Shown piece after piece: positions 25,701 through 40,700 of a stretch of 64,000 bases of DNA. The translations under genes and the position numbers were made by a program. Numbering within the stretch: the stretch's first letter is position 1; every line of letters begins with the position of its first letter. Under the pieces are notes generated by a model. It saw nothing but the letters and a program-made list of their open reading frames with translations, was not told where the DNA came from and made no database searches. The stretch is taken from assembly GCA_022577435.1 (NCBI GenBank), contig JAKOON010000023.1, positions 3,222,501 through 3,286,500 on the forward strand, given 5' to 3'. This stretch comes from Embiotoca jacksoni. Taxonomy: Eukaryota; Chordata; Actinopteri; Embiotocidae.

Positions 25701-28700
25701 CACCTGGAGGACCTGGAGGACCTGGAAGACCCTGTGGGCCAGGAGGCCCAGGGTAGCCTGTTGATACACATACATACATCAAAGACCTCAACATGTTTAC
25801 ATAAAGCACAACATTTGAATTACTCGGGGGAATAAACAGAACTGTAACATTTAAGAGGGGAATCCCTGTTTTGAGGTCAGATGAGCAAATATACAGATCA
25901 AAATTCTTAATTTTAAGATTGTGGAAAATTAAAGCTGATTTATGGCCATTGAACAACTCTACATATTTAATGTATGTCAACAGAAGAGAGCTTTAAGGCA
26001 TTTTACATAAGAATAAATAATAATGTTACCATGCACAGAGCATTTTATTTCTTTCTGAAGAGTTTGACAACTCAGAAGAGGGTGCAAGTTGTTATTATTC
26101 TCCTGAATCTGATGGTGAGTCAGCATGTGATGGTTCAGAGGTGAGCATCAGCATCAGCAGCATCCGTTCATCCACAGTACTGCTGCAATGCATTAGTTTT
26201 CAGATCCAAACCTTTACTAAAAATCACCTGGTCCTCCTAGTCCTCCTGATTGCCCGTGAATGCCTTTTTCTCCAGGGTACCCTGGCCCACCCCTGGGTCC
26301 CGCGTCACCAGGATCTCCCGGGAGCCCTCTAGGTGCTTGAGAAAATGATTATAAATGTATTTCTAGTGGTATGTCAATTCACTGTATGTAGACAAGGAAA
26401 TATACAAATCTCCTGCAAGACAACATACTCTAGTCCGTCCTCAATCATTTGAAGAAATATTGTGTCATTTTCTTAACTCACCTATGGAGCCGTCCTCCCC
26501 AGGCAATCCTTTGGGTCCTGGTGGACCAGGTTGTCCATAAAACTGTCCATGATCACCTGGAACAGATTTGCAGAGGTTCCGTCCAACATAATGAATAAAG
26601 CCTGATGACAGTGATCTTTATATGTATACTCAATTGTATTCCAATTTATAATAACAATTTATCTTGTTTTTGAGTAAACAGATAAAATTGTCTGTTATCC
26701 AAGCTGCTGTGAATTTACATCCTCTTGAAAAAAGCAATTATTCTTAACAAAATGCAACTCGCTATAAATTCCAGTAAAACAAAAGAACATTACCGTATCT
26801 TATGACTTACCCTTGGCGCCGGGAAATCCTGGTACCCCTGGGATACCCACATCTCCCATGGGCCCTGGATCTCCCTATAGCATACATTAACACATTCAAA
26901 TGATTTAACACCTATCCTGTACATCCATCCATTATCTATACCTGCGTTATCGTGAACAGGGTCACGGGGGGGAGGGGCAAGAGTCTATCCCAGCTCACTT
27001 TGTGCAAAGGCATGGTACACCCTGGACAGGTCGCCAGTCTATCACAGGGCCAACACTTATAGACAGATGAAAACAAAGAACAAAGTGTGCTCATTCACAC
27101 CTAAGGGCAATTTGTAGAACCACCAATTAACCTGAGACACATGTTTTTTGGACGGTGGGGGGAAGCCGGGGTACCCGGAGGGAACCCACGCAGGCACAGA
27201 GGAGAACATGCAAACTCCACACAGAAAGGCCTGGAATTGAACCCGAAACCTTTTTGCTGTGAGGTGACAATGCTAACCACTGCACCACTGTGCCGCCCCC
27301 TAAATGTACACATAAAGCCACATTCAAGTGTAGGCAAGATGACATATACCATCCAGAGCTAGTCAAAACTTAATCCACGATTGAGTCATCAGAAAAGCGG
27401 ACAAACATGGAAGCGAATGGCTGTGCATTACAGACAACTGGAATGATCAGAAATTATGTCGCTTTTCACACATTTTGTGTGTCATTTTAATAAAGTGTAA
27501 TTACATGATTTGGTCATTTAAGAAATGTGATGCAATTGGCAGCAGGTTTTAGGGCTTCTAGGTATAATCTGAACAGATAATAAGAGGCAGCTGTCACTAA
27601 CATATAATGACAACAAATTAAGTTCAGTGTGTACCCGATCTCCATCATGCCCAGGATTTCCCTTTGGACCAAAGAAACCTTTAATTCCAGGGGGCCCAGG
27701 AGGTCCTGGTATTCCTGTCCTGCCTGGAGTACCACTGACACCCTTATATCCTGGTGGACCACGCCATCCATCAGGCCCTGAATCACCTGGTGTTCCCCTT
27801 GCGCCTTTTGGCCCTGTATGGGATTTTTTTTTTAAAGATTGTCATCCTACAATGTCAATAGCAATCTATAATGTGTCTTTTTAGTGAAACTAATTAAAAC
27901 ATTTTGTTTTGGTTTTAAAGATGTAGAAGTTAAAGCTCCGTTGCCTTGATATCCCAGCTGGCCTGGTGGCCCTGGCACTCCCCAACTTCCTTTTGTGCCT
28001 TTTATTTTGGTCACCAACGTTGTTGGTCCTGGTGGTCCTGGGGTTCCCATTAAACCTGGACAGACCACAGAGATGAAATTCTTGCTGTTTCTGATGAATA
28101 AAGTACACAAAGTGAAATACAATAACATAAACAAAAAAGCATGTTGCTTTGCTAATTCATCATTGTAGCTGATCAGCCACTCCTGTTGCCTTTATACTAG
28201 CTGTTTAAAAAGTGCGGTGAGCAACCTGGTCAAGTGGATCTCAATTACAATATATTTTTACTTTTAGTTTTAGGTTCTTAATGGTGGCGTCACACCACAA
28301 TTTGAGGCAAAAATGTTGGTTAAGTCGAGTGTTTTGCATATTACAACAAATCTCTGAATAATCCTTAAACTGTAATATGCCCACACAGAATGTACTGTGT
28401 TGTGGTAACCATACATTTATCTTGTATCTGAAGATTGAGTACAGGTACAGGGCTTTTCAAAATGCGGTAATTTTCTGCTTGCAAGGGTGAGTTTAGCTAT
28501 CAGAAACATTTTACATATACACAGACTTACCTTTTTTACCACGCAGTCCTGGATCTCCTGGGAAACCTGTGCCACCATTGAAACCTCTCTCTCCCTGTTT
28601 GCCTTCAGGTCCTGGACGTCCAGGGGGACCTGGTCTACCTCTGGCACCAGGTTTGCCAGGGAAACCCCCTTCACCTACATATACGGAAAGGAAAGTCTTG

Positions 28701-31700
28701 TTTTAATCAGGTCAGAATAATTTTAATAGTGTAGAGAGGTGCAGGTGCAGCTGACAGATTTAATGAAAGCATGCTCACGGTCAACTAGCTCCTGTGTGAA
28801 TGAAATAGGAAATGCAGTTTTGGGCCAAACTGACTGGACTACAATGGAAGCACCTGTTAGACTTTAAACTAGAAAGAGTTTATACGGTTTCAAATGGTCA
28901 AGTAAGAAGATTCGTATCAAAGCAGGCCGTTGATTGACCTTTCCGTCCTGGCCAGCCATCAGTTCCCGGATCTCCAGGGGGGCCAGAGGGGCCACTTGGT
29001 CCAGCTGGGCCTGGCCTACCAGGAGGACCAGGAAAACCTTGTGGACCCGTTCTTCCATGTCCAGGTCGACCAATATCTCCCTTTGAACCCTTCTGACCAA
29101 AGTAACCTATGCAATATTATAAAATTCAGTGAGACAAATATGCATAGTTAGATGGTGGCCACCAACAAAATCCACTCTTATGCATTACTATACACTATCT
29201 ATCATGACAACATTTCTAAGTCATATTCAGAGTGACAGCATCACATCCATTACTGCTGCTGTGTGTACTCACCTGGTTTTCCCCTCAGTCCAGGGTCTCC
29301 CTGACGTCCTTGAGGGCCTGGTAGACCTGTCACATCAAATTCAGTACAGCGTGGGCCTGGAGGACCAGTGGCGCCAGGGTCACCAAAGGCCCCTGGCTCT
29401 CCTTTAGGTCCTGGTCGTCCAGGTTGGCCTGGTATTCCTGTAATTTAGAGATATCGATGGTCAACCAGTCTGAATGTACAGAAATAATGGGAAGTTGAAG
29501 GGGGGATTTTTTTTTTTTCCCTGTGATACAGGCCACATTAACTACAATCTAAATTACCGAAGGTTTGTTTGTGTTCACGTACATAGAAATTAATCTTACC
29601 TGGTGATCCTGGGTTTCCAGAAATTCCAGGGGGTCCTCCTTTCCCTACAGCCCCACGTATACCAGGTGGGCCAGTATCACCTGGCCTGGCAGCAAGGTCT
29701 TCTCCTGGGGCACCCTTCTTGCCTGGGAGTCCGAGTATCCCTGGAAGGCCTGGAGGGCCAGCCAAACTAATTCCATTGGGACCTGGGTCACCTGGATCCC
29801 CGTTTAAACCTGGAGGCCCTTTTACAAATAACAGAGACCTATAGGTTAGGTTAGGTTAGGTAGTTACTTTATTAATCCCCGAGGGGAATTTTTTTTTCGC
29901 TACAGCAGCATACAGGAAGCAATAAGATAATAATAGAATAATAGAAAGCAATAAAATAACAGTAAAATAGCAATAAAAAATATAAAATATAAAATGCACA
30001 GTATATACAGTATATACAGTACAGTATATATCTATATATATTATATACAAACAACCAAGAAACACAGACAACAGTGTTATTGTTGTGTGATGGATTTTGC
30101 CAGAGGTGAGTTATTGTACAGTCTTATTGTGGTCGGCAGGAATGATCTCCTGTATCTGTCCTTGTGACAGCGGAGCGGAAGGAGTCTTTTGGAGAATGTG
30201 CTCCGCTGTCCCTGCAGCAGGTGGTGGAGAGGGTGGTCAGGATTATCCAATATGGATAATAGTTTGTTCAGCATACAGCATTCAGTATAAGCATACAAAC
30301 AAATATTTTGAGCAATTCTATTTTCGTATTTGTCAATATTAGAGCCATTACCTGGCAGTCCAGTCGGTCCAGTTACACCATCATCTCCTTTCATGCCTTT
30401 AGGGCCTATGTATCCAGGAGCTCCATTGGAACCATCTCTTCCTGGCCCACCTGGAATCCCTGCAATGGCCCAATTAAATATTAAAGTTGAATTGCTACAT
30501 GGAAAAACACCATGTCAACTTTAAAAATGCCAGGGCAATAGACATAACAGTTGGATTGACCAACAATGTGCCAATCGCCTTTAGACAAAATTTGTACAGT
30601 GACAGGAAGCATTGATAACTTTTTAAGAAATAATGTGTATCACCTTTAGGACTTACCTGGTGAACCTGGATCACCCTTAGGACCAGGTGGGCCAATCTCA
30701 TCTTCAACACAACATTTCTCTGGTTCACCTGGTGACACAAATAGAGTTAGATTTTTAATCCCATGACACCTCCCATAATATAGGAAAGGTGTATTAGCAC
30801 CGAGATCTGACCATTAGGTCCCGGCCGTCCAGGAATTCCTGGTGTGCCAGGAAATCCCTGATTTCCTTTAGGTCCAGGTGCCCCCGTGGGTCCTGGAAGA
30901 CCAGGACTTGGGAGACCTACAGCCCCTGTAAATCCTTTGGGTCCAGCAACACCTGGGTAACCTTTGGGACCAAGTAATCCTACATATCCAGTACCCTGCG
31001 AAAACATCACTTCATATCATTAGTGTAGAACCAAAAGTGTGAAGTGTACGATTTTTACATGTGCAGTGTAATTAACAAGGTACAATGGAAATATGAATAA
31101 TCTTATTTGTTCCATAAATTACATTTACAGAGTTAAAAATATGTACACACTTACCGGTGGTCCAGGGTCTCCCACAGGACCCCTGGGGCCATCCTGTCCA
31201 GGCCTACCAATTTCTCCAAGAGGACCAGAATATCCAGGGACTCCTCGGTCACCCTTAGCACCTTCCAACAACAAAAATAAACCATATATGCTAGGCGTTT
31301 AAGAACCATTCTTACAAATATGCATAAAACAGGGATCTTTGCTTTCTTACTTGACATATTCACAAACAGACAACCAGAGGTTATGTTTTGAGTCTGCTAT
31401 TTTACTGAGCAGTCTGTGCAGTATACAGTGTGCACTAGTTGTCTAACTGTAGTGTTTGCTGAACTCCAGAAATTAAATAATAATCGACTTAGAATTTTCC
31501 TCAACCTTCTCGAGTCAATGTTGCAAAGCATTTTATATATCTAAAAGACAATACTTTGCTTGTATAATAATATTGTGTATAGTAAAAGTGAGGCTTTAAC
31601 AGGTGCTTACCTTTAACATCTACCAGATAAGAGTCCCCTTTCTGACCCTTCCATCCCTTTATACCAGAAATTCCTTGAAAGCCCTGCAAGAAAACACTAA

Positions 31701-34700
31701 ATCAAATACAAAACTTTCTTTCTGTGGCTGTTACAAAGAACACACTTGACATAATTTAGGATATTATATTTAATTATAAAAGTCCTGCTGTACTTACTTG
31801 TGGTCCTTCTGGGCCATCATGTCCTTTCAGTCCAAAGTCTCCCTTAAATCCTTTAGGTCCACGTAACCCTGGATGGCCTGGATAACCAGGTGGACCAGGA
31901 GGCCCTACAGTCCCCTTCCCAGACTCACATTTACATTCTCCTACACAACCTATAGCAGACAGGGTTGGCAAAGATTTATGACTATGATGCAACACCTTTA
32001 GAAACAGCTCATTCTGTTGTACAACTCATTCTTATCTGCCCCCACTTGTTCATACACCTCTTAAGAAGCATTATAAATCTGTCTTTGTCTCTGACACACA
32101 AACTCAAATGCACACACTCCTATCTTTGTAAGGATCCTCAATGGCATGCAATAATATCTTCTTAATATATTCTTTACCATATCCTTTCCATAACCTTAAC
32201 ATAATTGTAACCTTAACCCTAAAACCAAGTCATATTCCTCAAACAGCCTGTTGAATGTCTTTCCCGAAGTAAAGGAAGACTGGCCAATTGTCCTCACTTT
32301 TCAAAAATCACAACATTTTATCACAGAGACAGCAACAGGTCATTGGAATTGAAGGAAGTGCACTAGACTGGTTTAAGTCATATTCATCAGATTCAAGTTC
32401 CGGATTGTTCAGTTCAAGGATGACTTCCACACACACAAAAGTTAGTCATGGAGTTCCACAGGGTTCTGTGCTCGGGCCGATCATTTTCACCTCATATATG
32501 TTTCCCTTGGGAAATATCATTAGGAAACACTATATACTTTCCATTGTCTTGAGGTCATGAAGACCTGGATGACCAGTTACTTCAGACAAATTAAAGTTAT
32601 TGTTTTTTGCCCGAACACCCCAGCGACTTGCCTTGGCCTTCAGGACTACTGTGAGAAACCTTAGAGTCATTTTTGATAAGGATATGTTCTTTATCTCATA
32701 AAGCAAGTCATTAGGACTGCCTTATTTAATCTGCGCAATATTGAAAAAATAAAGAACATCCCTTCTCAGACATATGCTGAAAACTCCATGTATTTGTTCT
32801 TCAAGGCTGGACTATTGTAAATCCTTATCATCAGGATGTCCCAGTAACTCTCTGAAAAGCATCCAGTTGATCCAAATGCTACAGCGAGAGTACTGACAGG
32901 AATTAGTAAACACATATCAGCCTCTATCCATCTATCTAATCCAGAATAAAAAAAAATTCTACCATTCTGATTCCACGGCACCAATGGTTACAGAGAAAAA
33001 CACAATCTTGATTTGTGTGATTAATGCATGCAAATAGTCACAGATCACCTTTAAATCCTTTGAGTCCTCTGTTTCCAGGATATCCTTTGGTTCCATAGTC
33101 ACCTTGGTCCCCTGGGTAACCAGGCTCACAGTCGTGGTCTGTGGGATTAACCAGCCAGAAATGTTGATTAATGTGAATACAAATTTCTGCAAGTAATTAG
33201 AGTGAAAAATTAACAGTTTATTTTTGAGATCAGACACAAAAAATGTTTTAATTACCTCCACATCCTAATCAGATCCGATCATGTGCCATACCATCCCCAC
33301 ACACAGACACACAAACCAGAAGTTAAGTCCTCATTCAAGTAAACATAAACAAGCTGACAATTATTCAAATAAATATATTTGCAAGATTTACTCACACAAA
33401 TAAGAAGCTTCTGTCTATGGCATGTAATGAGGAGAGATATACCTGGAGGACCTGGGAGGCCTGTGGCACCTTTAAGTCCTTTAAATCCTTTAGTTCCCTT
33501 GGGTCCCGGCAAAGGATTGATTTCATAGTTGTTATATGTTCCTGGCTCTCCCTTGTAACCCTTGGGACCGGGGGTACCTTGTAGACCAGGCAGACCTGCA
33601 CCTTCTAAAACGGTGGGAGAGATGATGTGAAACTTAAAATAATGGAGGATCAAGCCAGTCAGTTTCCCACTATGAAAACAAAGACTATTGATGGTGGAGA
33701 GAACAAAAAGATTTGGGGTCAAGGCCTTCATTCATAGCACTCTATTTACTGTCACAGCAGTACCTTTTGTGAATTGCTGTCAGGTTGTGGCTTGGCATAT
33801 GAATATTAATGATATGTACTAAATAAATATATAGTATGTAGTACATTATATCAGGAGTAACCTAAAATCTAAAGAACTGAGACAGGCTAAGCTCTGACCT
33901 GACGACCCTGGTTGGCCTGGACGCCCAGGCCTGCCGATGAACCCCGGTTCCCCCAGGGGTCCAGGGTTTCCCGGATACCCACTGTCACCTTTAGCACCTG
34001 AAACAAGAAAAAACAACAACTCAGAAATACTTGGTCTTTCTCATACAGCAATTATGGTTATTTACTATCATATTAACTACTAACTAGTTGTATATTGTCA
34101 TTATTTACAAACTTAAAGGGGGGGTCTGAGTTGTAGCCAAGCAAAGCAGTGAATCTAAATTTCATTTCACGTTACATTCTACAAAAAGGATTAAGACACC
34201 TCTATATGACTGGTGGAAACATGCAAGTAGGCAATGCAGAGGTAAATCATGCTACATAAGTGGTTGGAGCAACTGCTGAAGATAACAACGGAGCACGGAA
34301 GTGGCCATAGAACAAAAACAAATTAAAATCGTGTGCACAATACTGTATAATTAATTCATGCGCACGAGATAAGTTTATATAGAGAGATACAGCACAGCAC
34401 CATGGGCTTTCTCCTCTAAGCATGAAGTGCACTGCACCTGCTTTAAGTGTCAGTTGACCAACTATAAAGTCAATAGTATCCTCAAAGTTAGCATATTGCC
34501 AAGGATATAATCCACAAGCTCTCAATATCATCGATAATTGCCTTTAACTAATAATAATCCTTTACATCCCTTTCATTACAGCTGTCCTTAGTTACGGGGG
34601 TTGTTGTTAGCTTAGCCACCACAGCCAGTCTGACTAATTGATGACATATTTGGATTATATCTATTGTGCGCACAATTTACACTTTTTGTCTCTCCATGGC

Positions 34701-37700
34701 CACTCCCGGGCTCCGTAGATCACACCTTTCAGTCATTCAATGCTATTTTCTAATCTGTTGTGAGCTGACCAAAACCTGAAATAAAAATAATTTCACAGCA
34801 AACTTTCAACCCCAAGTGTGTGAGCGTAAGCACTCCACTGGACAGTAAAAATAACTTGAAAAACTTTAATTCAAGAAAAAAAAAAATCTGTGCCAAACGT
34901 GGCTCAATGACTGGATAGTTGCTGCGGTCTCACCTCTCGCATCACTTCCATCTTGAAAGAGTAAGGGACCAGGGAGACCATTAAATCCTGCGTAACCCTG
35001 TTGGATGCAAGGACAGAAATGGAAACCATAGTCACAAACAGAAAACAGCACTGATGCACAAATTATTTCTACAGGTGAAAAGAGTGACCCACGGATTACT
35101 GATGAATGCAACTGCGCCACTGAGCAACCACCAGAGGGCAGTGGACAAGGAGAGATGGTTTCTATTCATTTTCTTTGTATATTTACAGAACACCTCAAAT
35201 TGTAAGAGCTGTAGTATCGATGCAAAAAAGTAAGTGCTACGTGTTTCCCTCTGAGATGCATATTCATTTGATGTTTAAAACAAACTCACTTTTGGCCCGG
35301 TTCTTCCAATGACACCAGGAAGTCCTGTCTCTCCATAGAGACCCTGAAAATACATCCATGTATGTAACTTGAAAAAATATCAAAGTTCAGTAAAATAAGA
35401 GAAGGTATAATCATTTTGACAGGTGTACCTCAGGTCCTACTGGTCCAGTCCTTCCAGGAAGTCCTGGAAAACCCTATGGAAACAATACGCTAAAAATGAT
35501 TTTGTTTTTATGAATGCGTTTGTTTACAACTACTGTGCAGTTTGATTGAGGTCACTTACCCGAGCTCCAGGAAATCCCGGGATTCCTTGCTCTCCTTTAA
35601 ATACTGGAGCATAGTCTCCTCTACCACCCTGTTAAGAAAAAAAACATGCAAATCAAGTAATATCCTCCCGCTCTTATACACGCTTTTAAGCTAACTGACA
35701 TAATACGACTTACGCTTATGCCCTTTGGTCCACATGATCCAGGAAACCCTTGGTCTCCCTGAGAAGCAAAAAAGACAAAATTATTGAAAAAAATATTAGC
35801 AAACTTTGTTTTGCAACTTCTTAAATCAGACTACACTACAATATGATGAAGCTATTTCAATGGATTTTAATTAATGGGTTGGCATAAACATCCTGAAAGA
35901 CGTGCATTAAATTGGATATGTCAGGACAAGGAGTTTAAAATCAGCCGTCTTATTTAAATACAGATGAGGGCTTTGCCATCACCTTGTAACCTTTGGGTGG
36001 ATGTCTGAGGGGAATTGTTGGAAATTCTATGACTTCTTCTGGTCCTTGTAGACCAGGAGGGCCCTGTTCACCCTGAAGACAGAATTAAAGAGATTAATAC
36101 ATTTACTGGAGCGTCCATACTGAACATATGCACATAACCATCACAGACACAGACACACAGACACACACACACACACACACACACACACGCGCGCGCACAC
36201 GCACACACACGCGCGCGCACACGCACACACACACACAGCACAAAACTTCAGTGCATAGCTGTCAAGAGCCAAATTGGTTTCTTACGTTGTCACCTGCCTC
36301 GCCTGGCAGTGGTTGTCCAGGGTCACCCTGTAAGCAACCGAAAGTTTATTAAGGGTTTAACTCTGAATAGACGAATGTGTGTTGGCAAAAAAATAATTTT
36401 CTGATACAGTATGCACTGGGAATGTTTTTTTGAAGCAGTTGACTCACTGGTCGTCCTCTCAGCCCTTTAGCTCCTTTCAAGCCCTAAATAGAATCACACA
36501 CACACTTACATCTCACTTGCACGTACAGTAATAGACACTAGCATATGGTAGTATACTGTAGGCGCAAACGTAAGAACTGTTTTACTTCAAGTCCAGGGAG
36601 GCCTTGAGGGCCAATGTGTCCTTTAGGTCCAATGTCTCCAGGTCTTCCCTGAGTTGAAAAAAATATCACACAATCATATATTAAAGACAATAAATATTAC
36701 GTTGAGTCAATGTAGCTACAAATACAAGAGAGGAGGATTTAAAACATATGATGCCTGCTTCATTTAATGGCAGAATATCAATAAGAAATACTGCTTTAGT
36801 GTCAAAGTAAGAAAAGCAAACATACTGGCAAACTATGCTTTCCATCTCTCCCACGGTCCCCCTGGAAAGTGAAACACAAAAGATGAAAAATGAAGATAAG
36901 ATTAATATAGATATGGTATATTATAAATAATCAACACAAACAGAAAGGGGTTTTGACTTTTTTTTAAAGTCAATCCTGTAACAATATGAATGTCCCCAGT
37001 GTGGGCCAACTTACAGGATGTCCAGGAAGAACAGCACCATACAAAGGTTCACCTTTAATTCCTTTCGGTCCAGTTAATCCCTGACGAGACGCCAGAGTAA
37101 AGGTTCACATTAGACACATTAGAATAGTAATAGAATTAAAGGAGCAGATATTTATATATCGTATTCACAAAACAGTAGTCTCTAATAAAACGTACGTAGG
37201 ACAAAGTAGCACAACCTTGAGTAAAATGCAGTCAGAATGTTTATAAACATTTGGTGCCGATGTTTACTTGTATACATTTTCTGTATACAAAGTGTGCGTA
37301 CTGCATGTGCTGTATTGGACAACTGCCAATTATTAGGGAAAGATCATCATGATTGAATGCTTGTATAAGCTGCCTGCTAGTTAGAGACAGGGCACAAATT
37401 CAGGCTTCTGATTTACATGTGTAACAACCATCCAAATCTCTATAACCTTCAGCCCTATTGGAACGTCACACTGCTGCCTGCATTTCCACTGAACGCTGGC
37501 ACGCTGGATGTTTCAACCTAATAACTCCTTCAACTGGTGCGTAACTCTTGTAGACCCCATAGGTCCCGGCCAATGGCTAGTGAAGAAACTGGAGGAACAT
37601 ATGAAGGTCTCAGCCTCGACTGAATGACTGAAACATCAGAACAGGGGTTTTACTCACCGGTGGTCCATGTAGACCATCCAAACCAGGAAACCCAGGGGAT

Positions 37701-40700
37701 CCTGGATGACCCCTTGTCCCATTACAGCCATCCAATCCTGGCAAACCAGGCTCGCCGCCTGCTCCAGGGTGGCCCTGAAGAATATATGGCAGTTGTGTTG
37801 AGGTACAATTGCAGGGTGCAGATAGAAGTGACAGTTGTGACCTTCCTCACTTTAACTGGGAACCATAAAGAAATGTGCTTTACTGCATTAAAAGCTTTTA
37901 TTATAAGGTGATTAAGATGACTAACTTGTTTTGTTTTTTTAAACACAAACATTTGAGTAGTGAAGAGGCAGCTTCCTAAATCTATGAAGACAACCAGTCT
38001 AACATCTAAAGTGTGCCTTATATTTGTCCACTAGAGGGCATAGCAAACACATGCCTCACACCACTGCACCATTTAAAGTGGATTCTTCAATATTCAATCT
38101 TGAATGTATAAACTGGGCTGTTACATACCTGAGAACATAACATGACATATTTAAAAATGGAAGAGTTTCTAAAACAGTAATCAAAAGTATATTTCTAAAT
38201 TCCCTTAAGAATTTGTGGAAAAATCAGTGAGATGCATGTCAGCCCAACAGGCAATTAATATTGTCAGTGTGTGTTGTCTTTTTTCTCATTTGCAGGTAAA
38301 TCTACAGAAACAGTAGTTTACTCACGGGTGAACCACTATGACCAGTGAAACCAGGAGCACCAGTCTCCCCCTGAAATGTAAAAATAAATATTAGCATCTG
38401 GCCTTTTTTTAGGGTTAAAATGTGCGATCCACACACAGCCAACGCCGCCTCTTTTTTTTTGTCTGTCACTGCCAATCCCTCATTTTGAATAATTCTAATA
38501 ATGCATTATAATATATGATAATATTAATGCTCAGCTGTAATGGCATGTCGCACCCGCATTTTAAATCAATGCAACATGTGCACACAACATGGACATAAAC
38601 ACTAACTTGGTCTCCTTTGGGCCCCTCCGGGCCATATGATCCCTCTGCTCCTCTCCTGCCCTTCTCTCCACGTAGCCCTTCATGTCCCCAAGCTCCCATT
38701 AGACCCTTGGGACCTCGCTCACCTGGCTTACCTGGAGCCCCCTATAAACCAAAAAGAACTTTATAATAAACACTGACAATTTTCTCCTTCAAGACTATGA
38801 AGTTATTAATGGCTTTTTATTTTTATTTTTTTTTTTTATGTTAACGTTGGGTTAACTGTAACATGGACATAATCTGTCAATTTTGTGTTATTGTTTTCTT
38901 TTTGGCACCTGGTCTTGCAGTTATAATCATTCCTGATTAAGACAGAGAATAGATGAGCTAACATTTACAGAAATTTAGGACAAAATTAACACAAAGCTTA
39001 ATATCTTTGTACTGAAAGAAAAATCAAGTCAAAATTATAGAAGATCAATATCAAGCATTACTCCTGAGTGAGCAGTTAACAGTTAATTCATAATAATAAC
39101 ATTTAAAAAAAAAAAAAAATAGTTCATACCTGTGCCCCTTTGGCAGGAAAACACTGACATAGAGAGCAGTCTCTACCTTGACATGGGCCCTCAATATTTC
39201 CCTGGAATAACAAACACAGAGCAGCTGACAGTGAGGGGTCAAAGGGCATCAGCAGGTGCATTTTACAGTATAAGCTCGTAGTTCGGGTTTATTTGCCATT
39301 CCTGAACATTTACCAGCATTTAGAATCACTCTTCAGAACTAGCATGTTTCCCACTGGACAATCCTGATTAGAAAGCTACAAACAAATCAGTGTTCTCATA
39401 TAGACTTAAGTAAATAATGAGGCCTCTGAGTATCCTTTCGATAGCGTTTTGACATCCTGCTGAAAACCCCCTCTGTGAGTTTAGTAATGTTATCTCAAAG
39501 CTCACTAAATATTTGGATGAGTTTATCCCTGGCGCAGTTGAGTTCTCTTGCACATCTGTTGATAAACCTGTCCGACAGTCGGATGTTTCTTAAACAGGCC
39601 ATTGACATTCAGCTCATTCATGGGAACACACAGCGAGAATTGAAAACACCGGCAGGTCTGTAATAAATAGCGAAGTAGTTAAACAATCACCTTATGCACA
39701 GCGTCTGCAGAATTTGGCCTCCCTGTGACTCTATGATAAAACTGTCAGTCCTGCTATTAATGTAACTTCCTGCCAGTGGTGTCATGCATGTATGCAGTGA
39801 ATATTAAATACCCATCAATGCAGTTGTATATCAATTCACACAGACACAGAGCTCTTTTCTGAGCATGTGAAATTTGAAAGTAAATTTCAATGGTCAGTTT
39901 GGAGACTGTACTGGGTTATACTAAGAGGCGTTCCTAATATTTAGCCTACGCATTGAGCCAGCTGGACCATTACATTTTCATGTCAAATTTATTGGCCTCG
40001 CTCGAGCACACAAATACTGTATCCAGATCAGCAAGCAGTCCTGTAGACTGCGCAGCAAAGTGCAAGTGGTGTCTGAAAATAATATCAACTCAGGAAAAGC
40101 TAAACATTCACTTCCTAGGTGCATCAAGTTCATCCTGGAATTTTGCTGGTAAATAATTAGCCAACACTAACTAAATCTGCCTGTGGAATTCAAATTGGGT
40201 TTGGAACCTGATGAAATGTGTACACAAAGAGAGGCACGATGACAAACAGAAAGACATACGTAGACCGACACGAAGTTACATAAAAGTTCACCGACTAGCA
40301 GGTTCAGGAGTTGCACTGCCAGATATGTGACATCTCGGCTTATACTACATTTCTGGCTACTCTAGTAGCAGCACAATGGCACCACTGGTGTTCCCAAAAA
40401 AATATAGCTGTCATTAAACGTCACATGATGCTTTTCACACAAGATTCCAATGTAAGGTTAAACACCAGTAGTTCAGCATGTGATATGTTTTTGAGGATGT
40501 AATGGTGGTGTTTTATGGAACAGAATAATATCCTAATGTTTTGTAGAGCTGAATTACCATGTGTAAATGTATGGGAATAAACACTGAATACTGCTATTGT
40601 GTTACATTAGCTTCTACATTGTACATTCTCCTACTTCTTCTAAATTTATTACCAAATATCAACCGTGAAATGTGTGAAAACATATATTAGTAAGGGTGCG

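Noticed and set aside
32288..32560. Plus-strand open frame with VSHGVPQGSVLGP as an independent gene
   Set aside because: It is a fragment of a LINE reverse transcriptase with frameshifts and stops downstream.
34247..34531. 94-residue minus-strand open frame in a col4a4 intron
   Set aside because: No recognisable domain, no collagen repeat, no matching splice sites; treated as chance.
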